Part shown: positions 1-13,017 of the stretch, one piece after another
Layout: every line of letters begins with the position of its first letter
Position numbering within the stretch: the first letter of the stretch is position 1
Source of the DNA: Dirofilaria immitis
Taxonomy: Eukaryota; Nematoda; Chromadorea; Rhabditida; Onchocercidae
Direction: 5' to 3'
Assembly: GCA_024305405.1 (NCBI GenBank)
Contig: JAKNDB010000068.1
Coordinates: forward strand, 11,331,501-11,395,500
DNA: 64,000 nucleotides
Notes under the pieces: model-generated
Told to the model about the DNA's origin: nothing
The model's database searches: none
What the model saw: the letters and a program-made list of their open reading frames with translations, nothing else
Program-made: the position numbers and the translations under genes

Positions 1-12
1 TTTTCTTATGTA

Positions 13-3000
13 CTAAAAACGGAGAACATTCCGCTTTCCAATTGATTGGAATGAATTTGCTTGTTGCTGCTCCCAGTTTTCCATCGTACATATGCCATCA
101 CAATATGCGATTGGAAAATGATAAATTTGATTGGAATCAGTGACATTTTTGTAGTAAAGCTTAAATTCGTTAAGTAAAGATAATTTCAGCATAACATCAA
201 TAATGTACGCTTTATTACATTCGGTCATAATTTGAATGTTTAAGGAATAACATTTCAAACTACAAATATGTAGCTAAAGATAAGACTGTGTGATGCAACT
301 GACATTGAAGATAATGTAATTAGAAGCGTACTATTTTGAAAAGGTAACGATAGTGCATTAGCAAGAATAAATCATATAAAGCGATTGGCTACGAAAAATG
401 ACGTATTTCAACTGATAACAAAGTTGCTTTTATATATTTGCATTGATAAGATGTGGAAAATATATGCGCGAAGAGTGCTAACTGATAATGATGATATTAT
501 TTGCAGTTTAAAAAAAAGCAAAGGAAAAGCAAACGAATTTTTAAAAGGATAAATTACAGGCTTATAATTTAATATGAATTAAAATATATACCTGAAGAAT
601 GAATTCATTATTTATCCAGTGTGTTTCAATCAATACAAGAGAAGCGTATGGTGGATAACTAGTAAGCTTTATACCAAGTATATTTAATAATGCTGCTATT
701 GTATCATCATGCTGAAAAATTATTCATTTCTAATGCAGAGTATTTTTGCTTAAACAATTAGAAAATAAATAAATTTATATGAAGATTGGCGAGTATGTCA
801 TAAATGAAATAATTATAATCAATAAATTTTACTTGGCAAGTTTCCTAAAAGAAACAACAAATAAATGTATGTTTTTAAGTAAATTATCTTCAATTCAATT
901 CACTGATCGGTTAACCCAATTATTAATTAATTAGAAAAATTAAAACAAACCGCAGAATATGCATACATCCTTTGTTTCCATATCAAATGTTCTTTCATTA
1001 AATTATTAAGTCTTATAAAAATTTCTTTCCATAATTTACCTGAAATTATAAAAATCATTGTTTATCATGATTTTTATTAAACAGTACGGATTTTTTTCAA
1101 ATGCGAGGAAAAAATAAAAAAATTAAAATTAACCTCCTCGAAGCCTTTTCAACAAATCGGTGCTATATTCGTATTGGCAGCATAAATTATACAATTCCGA
1201 AATTTTATTCCATATAGTTTCGTTAACCCATTTTGGAAACTGATGTTTATCTTTATGATGAGTCTAAAGAAAAAAGAAAAAGTAAGAAAAAGACGTAAAA
1301 TAAGTCACTTCGTTTACTTTTAAATTTCAAAACAATTTTGACAATAATTGCATTTTTAAAATCTTTTTTATATAAACATAAATTATCTTTTTTAAATAAA
1401 AGTATATTTCTCGAATTTACCGAGCTAATTTGAATGGAAAAAGAAGATAACACAATAACTTCAAGTGAATCATAAACAAACCAAATATTTTCAAAATCAT
1501 AATAATCACTTTCTACATTCATATGTTTACCGATATATTGTAAGAGTCCTTCATTCATCTTTAATACATCATGCATCATTTCCGTTTTATACACATGTCT
1601 TAATTCTTCTTTTACCTTCGGACAGTCTGCTGGTTGAATTAATAGCTAAAAAAACAAAATATGTTAAATTTAAAAGTTTGAATTGCGGTAGTGTTTTATT
1701 CCTTAATCGTCCAGTCAAAAGAAAAGTATTAACTCTTAAATTTTTGAAAAAATAGTTTTAAAATTGTTCAACATTGTCTTTTCGGCCGGTACTGTATGCA
1801 CCGGTATTGGATGCCATATTGATGATAATCTTCCATCATAATATTTTAGTGGATATAAACCTTGAAGCACGGCATTAGCTGTCATTAATGTACGATTGCT
1901 ATCTGTACTCCTTATGTAAATCTGAAATAATGCTTATATTGTAAAGAAGCAAATAAATTATTACTATTTAAACATTTGAAAAACTGTAATCTAATTAATT
2001 AAAATGGATAAGCTAATTAAAAATTATCAATGCACTTGATTAAAACAAGCAAAGTGATTGCATTTGGTTGATTGCATTTAGATAATTTCATTTTCTTTTC
2101 TTATAGATAAAATCACTCAGTCTTTTCTTTTTCTAAAACGACATAAAGAAATTTCTTTAAACCAAAAAAATAAGGCAGATTTGTAAATATATGAATCTGG
2201 GAAATTCACGATATTATAAAGGCGAAAGGAAATTTGAAAATTAATTAAACTCTAGTAAAACCTCTGAAGTTTTAAAAGTTTCACTCAAAAATCCATCATA
2301 TCGTTGCCGAAGCAGTTTGCCAAGGCGATATGCTTGCCAGATACCATCAACTGTTAATTCGCCTAAACCAATTTCCCAGGATTTTCATCATTGGCAGTAT
2401 CATTTGGAAGCAAAACTATCGGTGTGCGATCACCGTGTCGCCATATCTATATGATATAATCAATTATCTAATTATATCACACAATTATCTGATGATAATA
2501 TTTGCAAATAATAGAAATAATAATTGAAATTCATCATAAATTATGCAAATTACCAAATTTTAGCCATAATTTTTTTTTGCTTTACAATAAATATATAATG
2601 GTGAATTAATTCATTTTCATATATAATAATTTCCCGATAAAATGAATGATTTCCATTAGAAACATTTTCAAAAAGAAATTTTAATTCAAAAATTCATTAG
2701 AAGGAATCTATTTGGGCTTTTATTTTCTGTTGAATATTATGTTTTACAATTTTATTATTTTTTTATTATACAATAATTCAATAGACATATTAAACTGTTT
2801 AGTTTTTTGATAGAATTTTTGTTAATCGCTTTAGTAACAATATAAAATTCTACTTTAATTAATCTAATAAGAAAGAAAAATTTTTAATATTCTTAAAAAT
2901 ATGTAAAAATATACTTACGGCATGAACATGAATAAGCGTTGTTAAATTTGATTTTACATCAACAATTTCACCATCCTTGTCTGTTATTGTCTGCTTACTG

Positions 3001-3074
3001 ATAACAGTAATCAGAAAACAATAAAATATCAAGCAAAGAAGCATTTCATATATGCGTGATATCTGAATTTGCAT
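13..3074 (-). CDS. Secreted histidine acid phosphatase, 8 exons, about 387 aa
   Basis: Hydrolyses phosphate monoesters through a phosphohistidine; probably secreted or lumenal. Exons: 3074-2919, 2446-2262, 1921-1773, 1645-1460, 1263-1134, 1039-951, 711-592, 159-13 (stop). The N-terminus has a hydrophobic signal peptide (about residues 11-26). The catalytic motif RHGDRTP is at residues 55-61, RSTDSNRTLM follows in exon 3, and the proton-donor motif HDDT is at about residues 300-303. The total length fits the family. Two one-base breaks: in exon 2 near 2380 (NDTANDEN is out of frame with WEIGLGELT), and at the exon 3 donor near 1772, where one more base gives a perfect donor and frame. All other junctions are in phase. 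The family call is secure; the specific orthologue is not assigned. A pseudogene is less likely because all active-site motifs survive. Confidence 0.9.
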
Positions 3075-5669
3075 GCAACGAATAGAATAAAAACAAAAAA
3101 AAACAAAGGACAGAAAGCTTTTATAACAAATATTTTAAAAGATATACGAATAATTAGTTGAAGTTCATCAATCCAATTTTATAATTAATCGAAATTTCAG
3201 ATGACATAATCATCTCTAATTACTTTAAAGAACCAATAATTTATCCCAACCAAATTCACCATAAACGAATGAATGAATTAATGAAACACAATCCCATCAA
3301 TTATTTTTCCCCTATGAACTATTTACTCTTTGTTCTGCAACTGTCTGTCCATCTGCGTATATTTTGTGTCAACATATTTCGGGATTTCTTTGAGATCGTT
3401 GCGTCTATGTTTATGTAGGTTATAAGCATGTAATATTAATGCATGTATGTACAATATACATAACACGCGTTTGTTTACAGTATCGAATTAAATCTTATTA
3501 TCAGTAAATATTTATCACTGTTTAATGGTCATTTTAAAATTTAATTGCTGGTTTTATTTATTATAAATGAAACAAAAGGATGAATATATTTAAAATTTTT
3601 ACAATTAAGTAAGAATGCCTAATTTTATTAAAAATTATTAATGAAGAAGATTTTAAATCATTAATAAATAAATAAAAATACTTAATTTTATTTAAGTTAT
3701 TGATAAACAAATACGATTCAAATTAACGATGAATAAATAAAAAATAATTTAATTTCATTTAATTAACGATGAAAAATAAAATGATTTTTAGCAATAATAA
3801 ATATATTTGTAGCAAATTGCCGAACAATTATTATTACCAAGCAATTTTACACTTTTTAAAAGTCATTTTTTGATATTATGTTTTTTTTTTTTAAAAATGT
3901 TTCTTAAAATTTTTTTCGTTTTTATCAATACATTTTTAGGAAAAGTATTTTTTAAATTATATTGTTTCATGCATACTATTACTAATTATCTTTAGTGTTG
4001 CTGTGGTGCAAAACTTGCTATCTAAAGTTAATAAAATTAACTCAAAGTTGTTTTTGTCATCAATTCTTCAATGTTTTTGATAGATGGACATTTTATTGCA
4101 TGGTTGCTACAAATTTTTGGTAAAGGTTAAATTTTATGATATATGAAAAATAAATAATTGATTAGTTCATATTGTTATATTTCGATGCATATTATTGTGC
4201 GAAGAAATTGTTTAGATTTTTGATTTTTCAGCATTTTTAATAACCCAATTATTTATAAAAATGATTTTTTTATTACTGCAATATTTATTTCTAATTTTAA
4301 TCATATTGTCCAATTTATGTGGTATTTCTTATTATATCATAAATTTACAAATAAAATTTGCTAAAATATGAAAGTTTCATTGAAGAATAGAAAAAATTTT
4401 TGAACATTTTGATAGATAATACAGTTCAGAGGCATTTTCCGATACCGATTTCGGTGATCTTAAGCCAACAGTTGAAAACTTTAGTAATTTTGGATCTGAT
4501 TCCCACAAATTACTATATCATTATAACGGTACAAAATGAATAACATGATAATAGGATATAAGATCAAACAGGAAATGAAGAAATCATGTAAGAATATATA
4601 TATTTCCATATATCATCCTAGAAAATTCAATTTTAGATGTATAAAGCATAAAACAATCATATAAACGATAATACAACAAGAATAATATTGAGAGTAATGA
4701 AGATGATATTTGTAATAATAATAACAAGTGCGATTAAGATAATAGTGATAAGGATGACAATGAAAAAAGGTATTTAACTTAATGCAAGCTACTAATAATA
4801 ATAATGAAGTCACAAATTGTTCAGATCAAATAATCGAAAGTCTATATTATATTTTACAATTATAAATTAATTAATTTTAGTAAAATAAATTTTTATGTGC
4901 TATTTATAAAGTTTTCGATAGAAGATTTATAAAAAACGGAAAATTTAGAAACAAATATTGTATTCATAAATTTAGCAAAATTTTCCAATTTATAAAACGA
5001 CATTGTAATCTACCAGAAATTCATGAGATATGATCTTATCAATTATAAAGGTCAATGAAATTATGACCAATCATATACGCTATATCAATCTGGTCTATTT
5101 AACAATATATTGAAATGTTTCGAGATGAAAATTTTCAAGCTTTAAACAATCAAGATATACTGATGAACTTTACTTTGGTTCTCTAACTTTATGGCTATTA
5201 GTATAATTCTTTCATTTTTTCTGGTTAATTATGATAATATTAATATAGTACCCATTAATTTTCAATCTTTTTAATAAAAATTTTCAAATATATGAACAAT
5301 AATTAATACAAATAATTTCTTAATTCAAAATTTCTCTAAAAATAAAACTTAACTAAAATAAACTTTAGAATGATTTCTTAATGATGCTTTTTGTAATAAA
5401 TAAATAAATTTTATTCTAAATATAATAAGTTTCATTTAAAAAAGTGGTCCAGCCAGACAGATATATTTAATATCCATTACAATATATTATTGACATATGA
5501 AATGATTGAATAATAATACATAATTCAAAATATGAATATGTAATAACATCATACGATAATATGATTTTTTTCAGTCATATATGCGTAATGTTAATTCCAG
5601 GAATATAATAAAAGATAAATAAAAAGAAAAACAAGTTACTAATATGTTAACTTGCACATTAATTAATCA

Positions 5670-5713
<44 letters not shown>

Positions 5714-7418
5714 ACATGGATTGAAAATAATCCTTAATGCATCATCTTGAAAAATGTTTAAAGTACCATGAATAGCATCTTCATTTTAATAAATTATTCC
5801 ACTTTGATGTTGAATATTTCTAAGCAATTTCTTGCTAACAGCTATATCTTTTATATCATATTTAAGTATACGAGGAATAATATATCAATTTTTTCAGATA
5901 ACAATTCCAATTCAGATTTCAATTCATCGTATTTCTTTTCTCAGTAGTAATCTATTTGCAGATTATAATCAATCCACAAAATTACTAGCAAATGTCATAC
6001 ATTTTTTTCCTTTGAAAAAGCTCATTATAAATGCACTATTTTGAAATAACAAATAAAATGAAATACATTTCATAAAATACACCCGGCATGCAAAACTTAA
6101 TTAAATGTTTCTTTTGCTATTTTCATGACTTACTAATTCACAACTTCATCAACAATTTAGCCAAATTACGATCAATTTTTAATCTCAATCAAGTTGTTCG
6201 AAACATTTTTCTTTGATAGCTTATGCATAATCTTTGCAACATATTTGCAATTTTAATGCTAAACCATCCCATTACTTTTGCTGTCCTATCATTCATTTAT
6301 TATTATTAACCAATTTTCACACTTTTTGCTATATATGACAATTTTAATATCGATAATACTTTATATTATATATACTATATTTTATATCACACATATTTCG
6401 ATTGAAGAACACTAAATTTCATTAACCTTCTTTCTCTTCTCCATCATTATTATAACACATTAATAATAATATATAATATCAGAGTCACGAAGTTTTTTTT
6501 GCTTGGAATTTACACATAAAAAAGACTCCAAAACCGAATGTGAAATTGGAATTTTGCAGTTCACGCTGCATATTTAATTAGCAATTTTTTGCAAAAAATT
6601 TTTAAGGTTTTCATCAACCGATTATTCATCCCTGATCCTCTGTCTCTGTTTGACGTGTTCCTCACTACATGGAATTGAAAGAATCCTTCGCAAAAAATAC
6701 ATATTAAAGCAATACTCCGAGATTACTGAAATCATGCCTTATATTTTCTCGAACTTTCATAACAATATCTCGGAATATTGCAAAATTAGATTTATTTTGA
6801 GGCTTCTACTTACCACTTAATGACGAGGAAAAAGTTTTTCAAACAGACCTGAAATTATTGTAAACGAAAAGATTGTAAATTCATAAAAAATGTCATCATT
6901 TGAATATGTAAGTTAATAATTTGGATAACCATAAAAATGTGCCGAGTATATGTTTTTACCATTTAATAATCATTTTATAATTCACTTCGTGCAAATTCAT
7001 TGCTTGTTTGATTTCCAGAATAATTTCACCGAATTTAAAATTAATAAGTAAATGATTAGATATAAAGAAGTACTCTGACTGATATTCAAGAATTTTGACT
7101 ACTTCTCAGAAAATGTAAATACATTTTTGTAATGAAATGTCCAGAATACTTTGTGATTAAAGAAAAACCCATATGTGAACAATGTGGTTTCTAATCAGAG
7201 TAATTGAAATTAGTTAAAACAATATCCCAATTCACTGCTGTCTTTTTTGATAAAAAATGAACTGCATCAATTCTCCTGAGCTTTATTTAACTGTAAAGAA
7301 TCATTATAAAATTTCTCTGGACGTAAATAAATAAAAAAATAGCGGTGATTCCATTAACTTCAACAAAAATTCTATAATTTTTTCAAAAACTTTTAATCAT
7401 CGATGTTTTCCACCTTCT
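3075..7418. other. Intergenic region, no convincing gene
   Basis: AT-rich sequence between the acid phosphatase start and the NOP14 stop. It contains a pure TA run at about 5676-5709. One short open segment after an acceptor-like site (4438-4540) has no partner exon. Nothing else is recognisable. The promoter of the acid phosphatase should lie just above 3074. Confidence 0.6.
5676..5709. repeat. (TA)n microsatellite
   Basis: About 34 bp of uninterrupted TA dinucleotides in the intergenic region upstream of the acid phosphatase gene. Confidence 0.95.
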
Positions 7419-10400
7419 TTATACCTTGTGCTTCATGTAGGCACTTTTTTTGTATTCACTTTCCTGTCCTTGCAAAGTAGATATCAACCACTTCGTCTTT
7501 TCTTTTCGAGCCTTATCATTCGCCAACATTTCTTGCTGTTTCTCTCTGAAAATTAATTTGAATTGTGATAAAATTTCACTTTTATATTTCAAATGGAAAA
7601 CAAGAAAAAATAATAGAGATCAAATTCAAGACATTAAATATTAAATACATATGCACCTATTTAAAAACTGATTGTCACGACGCAGTTCCCGAATTGTTCC
7701 ACGTAATTCTTTTTGTACTTTTTAGTCAGTTGTTTGATTTCAATCTTTTCGATTTCTTTGCGAAGTTTTTGTATAGTGCGTCTTCTCTATATCATAATTC
7801 TCTTCAAAACGTGGTTCCAGCATATCCAGTATTCTGAAACAAAAACTTATCCAACATTTTGAATTAAAACTACGATGCTATTAACAATTAAAAGTGAAAA
7901 GGAAATTAAATAGTAAGAAAATGATATAAATGTAAACAGATTCACTGGAGAGAAACTACTTTTCTGCTTCATTGGTCGTTGTAGTTGCTTTAAAGAATTT
8001 TTTGATGATTGAACAGTGATAAATGATTCCAATGCAGATAATTCCGTCAACAACTGAACTGGATATTGATTACGCGGTAATCGTGATAATAAGCCGAGCA
8101 GTGGTCTAAAAATTTTATTCGCTGATATTTTAATTCTAAGAGTTTTCTAACTAATTTGAAAACATGTATAACTATATTTACTTATTACTTATCAAGAAAA
8201 TAAGAAAATTGAAGCACCTGAAGATTATAGAGAAACTGATGATGTTGGAATAAATGAAGCTAAACCGATATAAAACGGCGAAGGCGATATTCAGAACATG
8301 CAATCGATTATTGTTGTTTTCTTCAAAACTAAAAAATTATTTGGAAAGACTAAGAAAAGTAATTTTATCAAAAATCTGCGAAAAAAGAAGACTAGATTTC
8401 TATTTTTAAAAGAAAAAAAAATTCATGTAGTAGATTCATGGTGGATTTAGTACAACTTTCTGTTAACAGATGACTAACGAAAGAGTTAGAAACAAATGGC
8501 ATTTTTATAAGACGCTGATGTTTGTTCCTTTACTATCAGTTACGAGATGTATTTTTATTAAACATCTAAAATTTGATATATGTTCAAATTAATAAATTCC
8601 TATATATAATATTTGTCGCTCTTTCGAAATTATTCCTCCTTCTCAAATATTATTTATGGATTGATTTAAGAACGATATTTTTGCTCATGCCAACTCAATT
8701 TTTATGCTTATTATTTTCACAAAAATTGACAACTTACGCATCAATGTTATCAGCGAATATTTGTGTTGCATCTAATTGTGAAGGTATTTCAATCATTGAG
8801 CACTGAAAATGATTAGCCTTCCTTAATATTTTTAAAAGCAAAATAATGAAAGAACTTATAGTTAAAGAATTTATAAAAGCAATTCAACATATTGATGTAA
8901 GATGAACTAACATTATCAGTAACAAAAGCATCCTACGATGTGGCAACGATGTGGGAAAAGTTATCAATGGACAATGTTCATCATCTCTATTTTCAACTGC
9001 CATCAAAAAAATGCCATGAAGAAAAGCAATTACCTCTGGTAGGTACCTGTACAAACCATTATATTTATTATACGACTTCATAAAAAAATAAGCGTCGGAA
9101 ATTTAAGAAATCATCGAAAATACACCAATTTTTGTCCAAATTCAACCACTATTTCCAAATTTTCATTTATCAATATATTTAAAATTAATTACAAAAAATT
9201 TTGCCTCTTATTTTCTTCAACAAATGAACTCAGCATTTTGACCATTAATAGCACGCGCGCAGCATCTTTTATATTGCATATCCGTACAGTTGAAACAAGA
9301 CGGCATGCAAATGCAAGTGTTGGACTGACAACGGGATGAAATACGTCACGTATCGGATACAGAGTTGAAACTAATTTTAGAAAGGCAATAAAGCGAAATG
9401 TAAACGTCTGGCGCGGTGCATGTGCGTGCAATGCATATTGTTGACGTAAGAGAGCACGCATACAACGTGCACTGTGCTCAATGTTGAACTAAAACATAGA
9501 AAAATAAACTTTCAATAATTAGGAGAAAATTTTGCAAAATCAGTTGAAAAAGTGTAGTCCTCAATAAAAACTACAGTTTTTATAAGAACTAGCCTTCATC
9601 AAGTAATATAATCCTCGCGCTATATAACCAAACAAAAGTATTTTTGGTATTGGTTCCTTGGACAGGTCATCGTAATATCTAAAAAAAATTGACTGCAGAA
9701 TTTTCTCAGAGAAGTTCTAATAAATTTGTTGTGATAATCTCTTTCATTTCAATTTTGAAGTATACTTTATATATCTCATTACATAAAATATATTCATTAC
9801 ATGTAAATGATAAAATACCTGAGTAGAAGTATAAATAGCCGGCTAAGTCGCAATTTATTCCCTTCACGAAGACTTGGATGATAAAGCTTTACTAATCTTT
9901 CAATAATTACTTCACAGTTCGCATCATTTTGAGCATCCAACAATTTTTTAGACTTTCATATTTTTGAGGCAAATCAATCACAAAAGGTAATTCCCCATTT
10001 TCCGATTCTTTTTGTACTGCAATGAAGTCAACTTATGGAACTTATTAGAATTGAATGCTGTTATAAATTACACTTTTAAAGGTTGGATCTTATATATATA
10101 TTGCATCAGAATTATAATCAATTTGCTTTGCTTTTAATTTTAAAAAAGTGGTTTGTTGGAAATTTCCCGAAGTCCAATTATTTTTAATGCCGCAAGACTT
10201 TCTGCATTTCATTTTGCCAATTTGACATTGGAATAATCATACATTTACATCCTTTGATATTCCTTACATCTAAAGCAGAATATTTCCTACATAGTTAATC
10301 AAATAAGTTTACTTCACAAGACAAATGTTATCTCTAAAGAAAATCTAATGTTCATGTACTATTAATGATAGAAATATGTATTGAATTTTTCTAGCTAATT

Positions 10401-12805
10401 CATCCCGAAAATGAGATATACAACGAGCTTAATCGAAACCTAGAATGATAAAATAACAAACCTTCCACCTCTGCATTTGCAACAATTTTTGAACCGGATG
10501 GCGGTAAATCGATTTTTCCATCGCCACGCACCATCACATCAAAATCATCCTCTTCTTTATCCTCATCTGTCTCATAACAATATGATTCATCTTCATCCGA
10601 TGAATTAATACGAACTATTTTTACTCGCCCTCTTTTAAGCTAAAATTATAGCGGAAATTTTGAAGATGAAGAACTAAAAATTATGAATAACATATCTGAA
10701 TAATTGATTGCAGATTTCCCTAAGATTTCATACTGCACGCAGCTTTTTCAAAAGTGCATTGGTAATATTACATTCCATACAAAGTCAAACTCTGAAACTG
10801 TACCTGTTCCGAATTCATAAGTGCACCCGTATTATCGTACCTCACTATAAAATCTTCCTGTTTGTTACCATCACTTTTGGATTTCTTTTTGCTTTGCTAA
10901 CATCATCCTAGAAAACTTTTTACAAAATTTAGAGCTCAATAGGCAAAATTTCAAAAAAATTAAATTATTTCTTGTAAAATTCAAAGAAATGAGATAATTC
11001 AAATAACTTTCGAAAGCAAGAAAAAGAAAACCTGATATATTTGTGTAAGACGAGCTTTTTCTTGTCTAATTAATTTCTCACGATCTTGATGTGCTATCTC
11101 TTCTTCTGTTTTTTCTCGTTCACTTGCTTTGCCTCTTTTTCCACTGTCCATATGAAGTTCGTAGAACTGAAAAGTTAATAAATTGTTCTGGAATTAAACT
11201 TACCAAGAAAAAAACGTCGAATCTTGCTAAAATATAGATAATAAAGTGACATATAAAATGTAATAAAGAAAAATAGCCTGCCTTTTTATAAATTTCCTTT
11301 TTGACAATTTTTCCGGATAAAAAAAAGAATGAAATGACTGAAATTATGGAAAAAGTGATTTTATCTCAAATTTGGAATATAAACTTGCCAAATGATCGTA
11401 ATCATCTTTCTCAGGGCGATTTATAATTGATTTATCTTTCACAGGCCTTATAAAACCAGTCATTGCGTCTGTTTGTCGTATTTTATTCCACTTCTCGTCT
11501 AATCTTTCTATTGCGTCTTCACGTTCATCACGAGCTAATTTTTTGTCATAACGCTGTTGCTTCGTTTTTGCTATCAATTCAGCAATAATGTCTCGCCTAT
11601 AAAAAGATACATCATTAGGTGGTTTAAAAATACATAATAAATTCGAAAAATTTATCTTTCTCAATAAAAATCTTGATAAAAAACACAAATTAAATAGTCT
11701 TTTATGAAAAAGAAAACATAACAAAAACATCAGAGACGTCATCTTCTTTAACATTCAATTTCTTCTCATACAGAAGAATGAGAGAGATAAACGTTTTAAA
11801 CTAAAATTAAAAGATCAGATTTCTACAAATGAAATTCACATGCATGTTCTACACTGAAAATTATTTTCATTACCCTCCAGATACAATTCAAATCGGACTA
11901 ACCTTTTAAAGGATACATTTTCTGCCGATGCTGCAATTCCACCACCAAAATGAACTGCAGCTACAATATCCGCGCCGATATTTCCTCCTTGCCTTTCACC
12001 GTCATCATCCTCGTCACTTAATATCGTGCGATCATACTTCTTCACGTCGGTTAATTCACGTCCCTTATGAGTCAGTTTTTCCAAAAGATTACGATTTATT
12101 CTTCTTTTATGCAGTGGTTTTAACAATAAACAGTATTTCGTGTGCAAAATTTTAAAATGAACTTGGCTCACAAATTCACTAAGGAAATTTACCTCCATTA
12201 TTTGCTAGTTCTGAATTTGTTGCTTTGAAAAATTTCAAACGTTCTGTAGTAAATCGCTTTGAAATATATTCGTCGTTATTTGTCATGCCAGTACCCTCGC
12301 CAAAGCGCTGATCAATAATCTAGAAATGATACTTCTGTAAAATGTTGCTTTCCGCGCAATTGTAAATGCAACACTCATAATATCCATAAGAGTTCTTAAC
12401 AAATAAAAAACAATGCAGAACAAGTCTTTTATTTTGCAACAAACTTCTAAACAAATAAAAATGTACCTTATTACGTTTTCCACGTTCTTTCCATTCTACA
12501 GCAAGTGTTTTGGTCCTATTTTCAAAGGCCTTCTTCTTAGATAATCCTGGTTTACCGCACTGAGCTGATACCGTTTTTGTTCCCAGTATCTATAAGCACT
12601 CCCAATGAAATTTAAGAGCATAAAGCCTATCCAACAAGAAATCCTCATTCTCGAGCTAGGAATCAGACTTAAAATCTTCGAGATGTCGACCTATCCTGAT
12701 GAAGCATACCTTGTGCTTTGCACGATTATATTTTAGTTCGAATGGATTTAGTTCTGCTGCCCGAATCGCTGATTTCACCACTTTTCCGTTACTCGTCCTT
12801 TTCAT
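7419..12805 (-). CDS. NOP14: NOP14, nucleolar 40S ribosome-biogenesis factor
   Basis: Component of the small-subunit processome needed for 18S rRNA maturation and 40S export. Exons by eye: 12805-12710, 12589-12467, 12319-12193, about 12110-11903, 11596 to about 11390, about 11170-11030, 10900-10799, 10640-10464, 10016-9820, 9693-9600, 9480-9200, 9046-8900, 8808-8733, 8108-7935, 7833-7657, 7545-7419. Recognisable family stretches, in order: N-terminal NPFELKYNRAKHK; LGTKT with a KPGLSKKKAFENRTKTL block; DQRFGEG; LTHKGRELTD; HFGGG; the helix IIAELIAKTKQQR; DDYDHLA; an acidic segment (exon 8); YHPSLREGNK; FHPVVSPTLAF; and C-terminal ELRGTIRELRRDNQF. One-base breaks occur near 7718, 7785, 9946, 10888 and probably at the exon 5/6 and 9/10 joins. 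The C-terminal stop at 7419 follows a sequence that could also be a donor. The start is 212 bp from the GTF2H2 stop. Confidence 0.88.
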
Positions 12806-13017
12806 CGCTTTTTCCTTCACAGCAAAAAAAAATCAAATATTATAATTATAAATGACTCATTAATACCAGCATGAAAACTTCTATAATTCCAGTCTCTCTT
12901 TTAATATACATGTAATAGGTGATCGACGAATAGCACGTAAATTCGCGGGCGCTTAATAAGTCGTCACTCTGCAGGAAATACAGATTTAATCCAACATTTA
13001 TCTTCTCGAGAAATAAT

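Noticed and set aside
13..3074. Acid phosphatase as a pseudogene because of two frame breaks
   Set aside because: All catalytic motifs and the other junctions are intact, and the same one-base losses occur in essential neighbours.
4438..4540. Open segment after an acceptor-like site (SEAFSDTDFGDLK...)
   Set aside because: No start exon joins it in phase. The candidate at 4084-4119 ends in the wrong phase, and no family was recognised.
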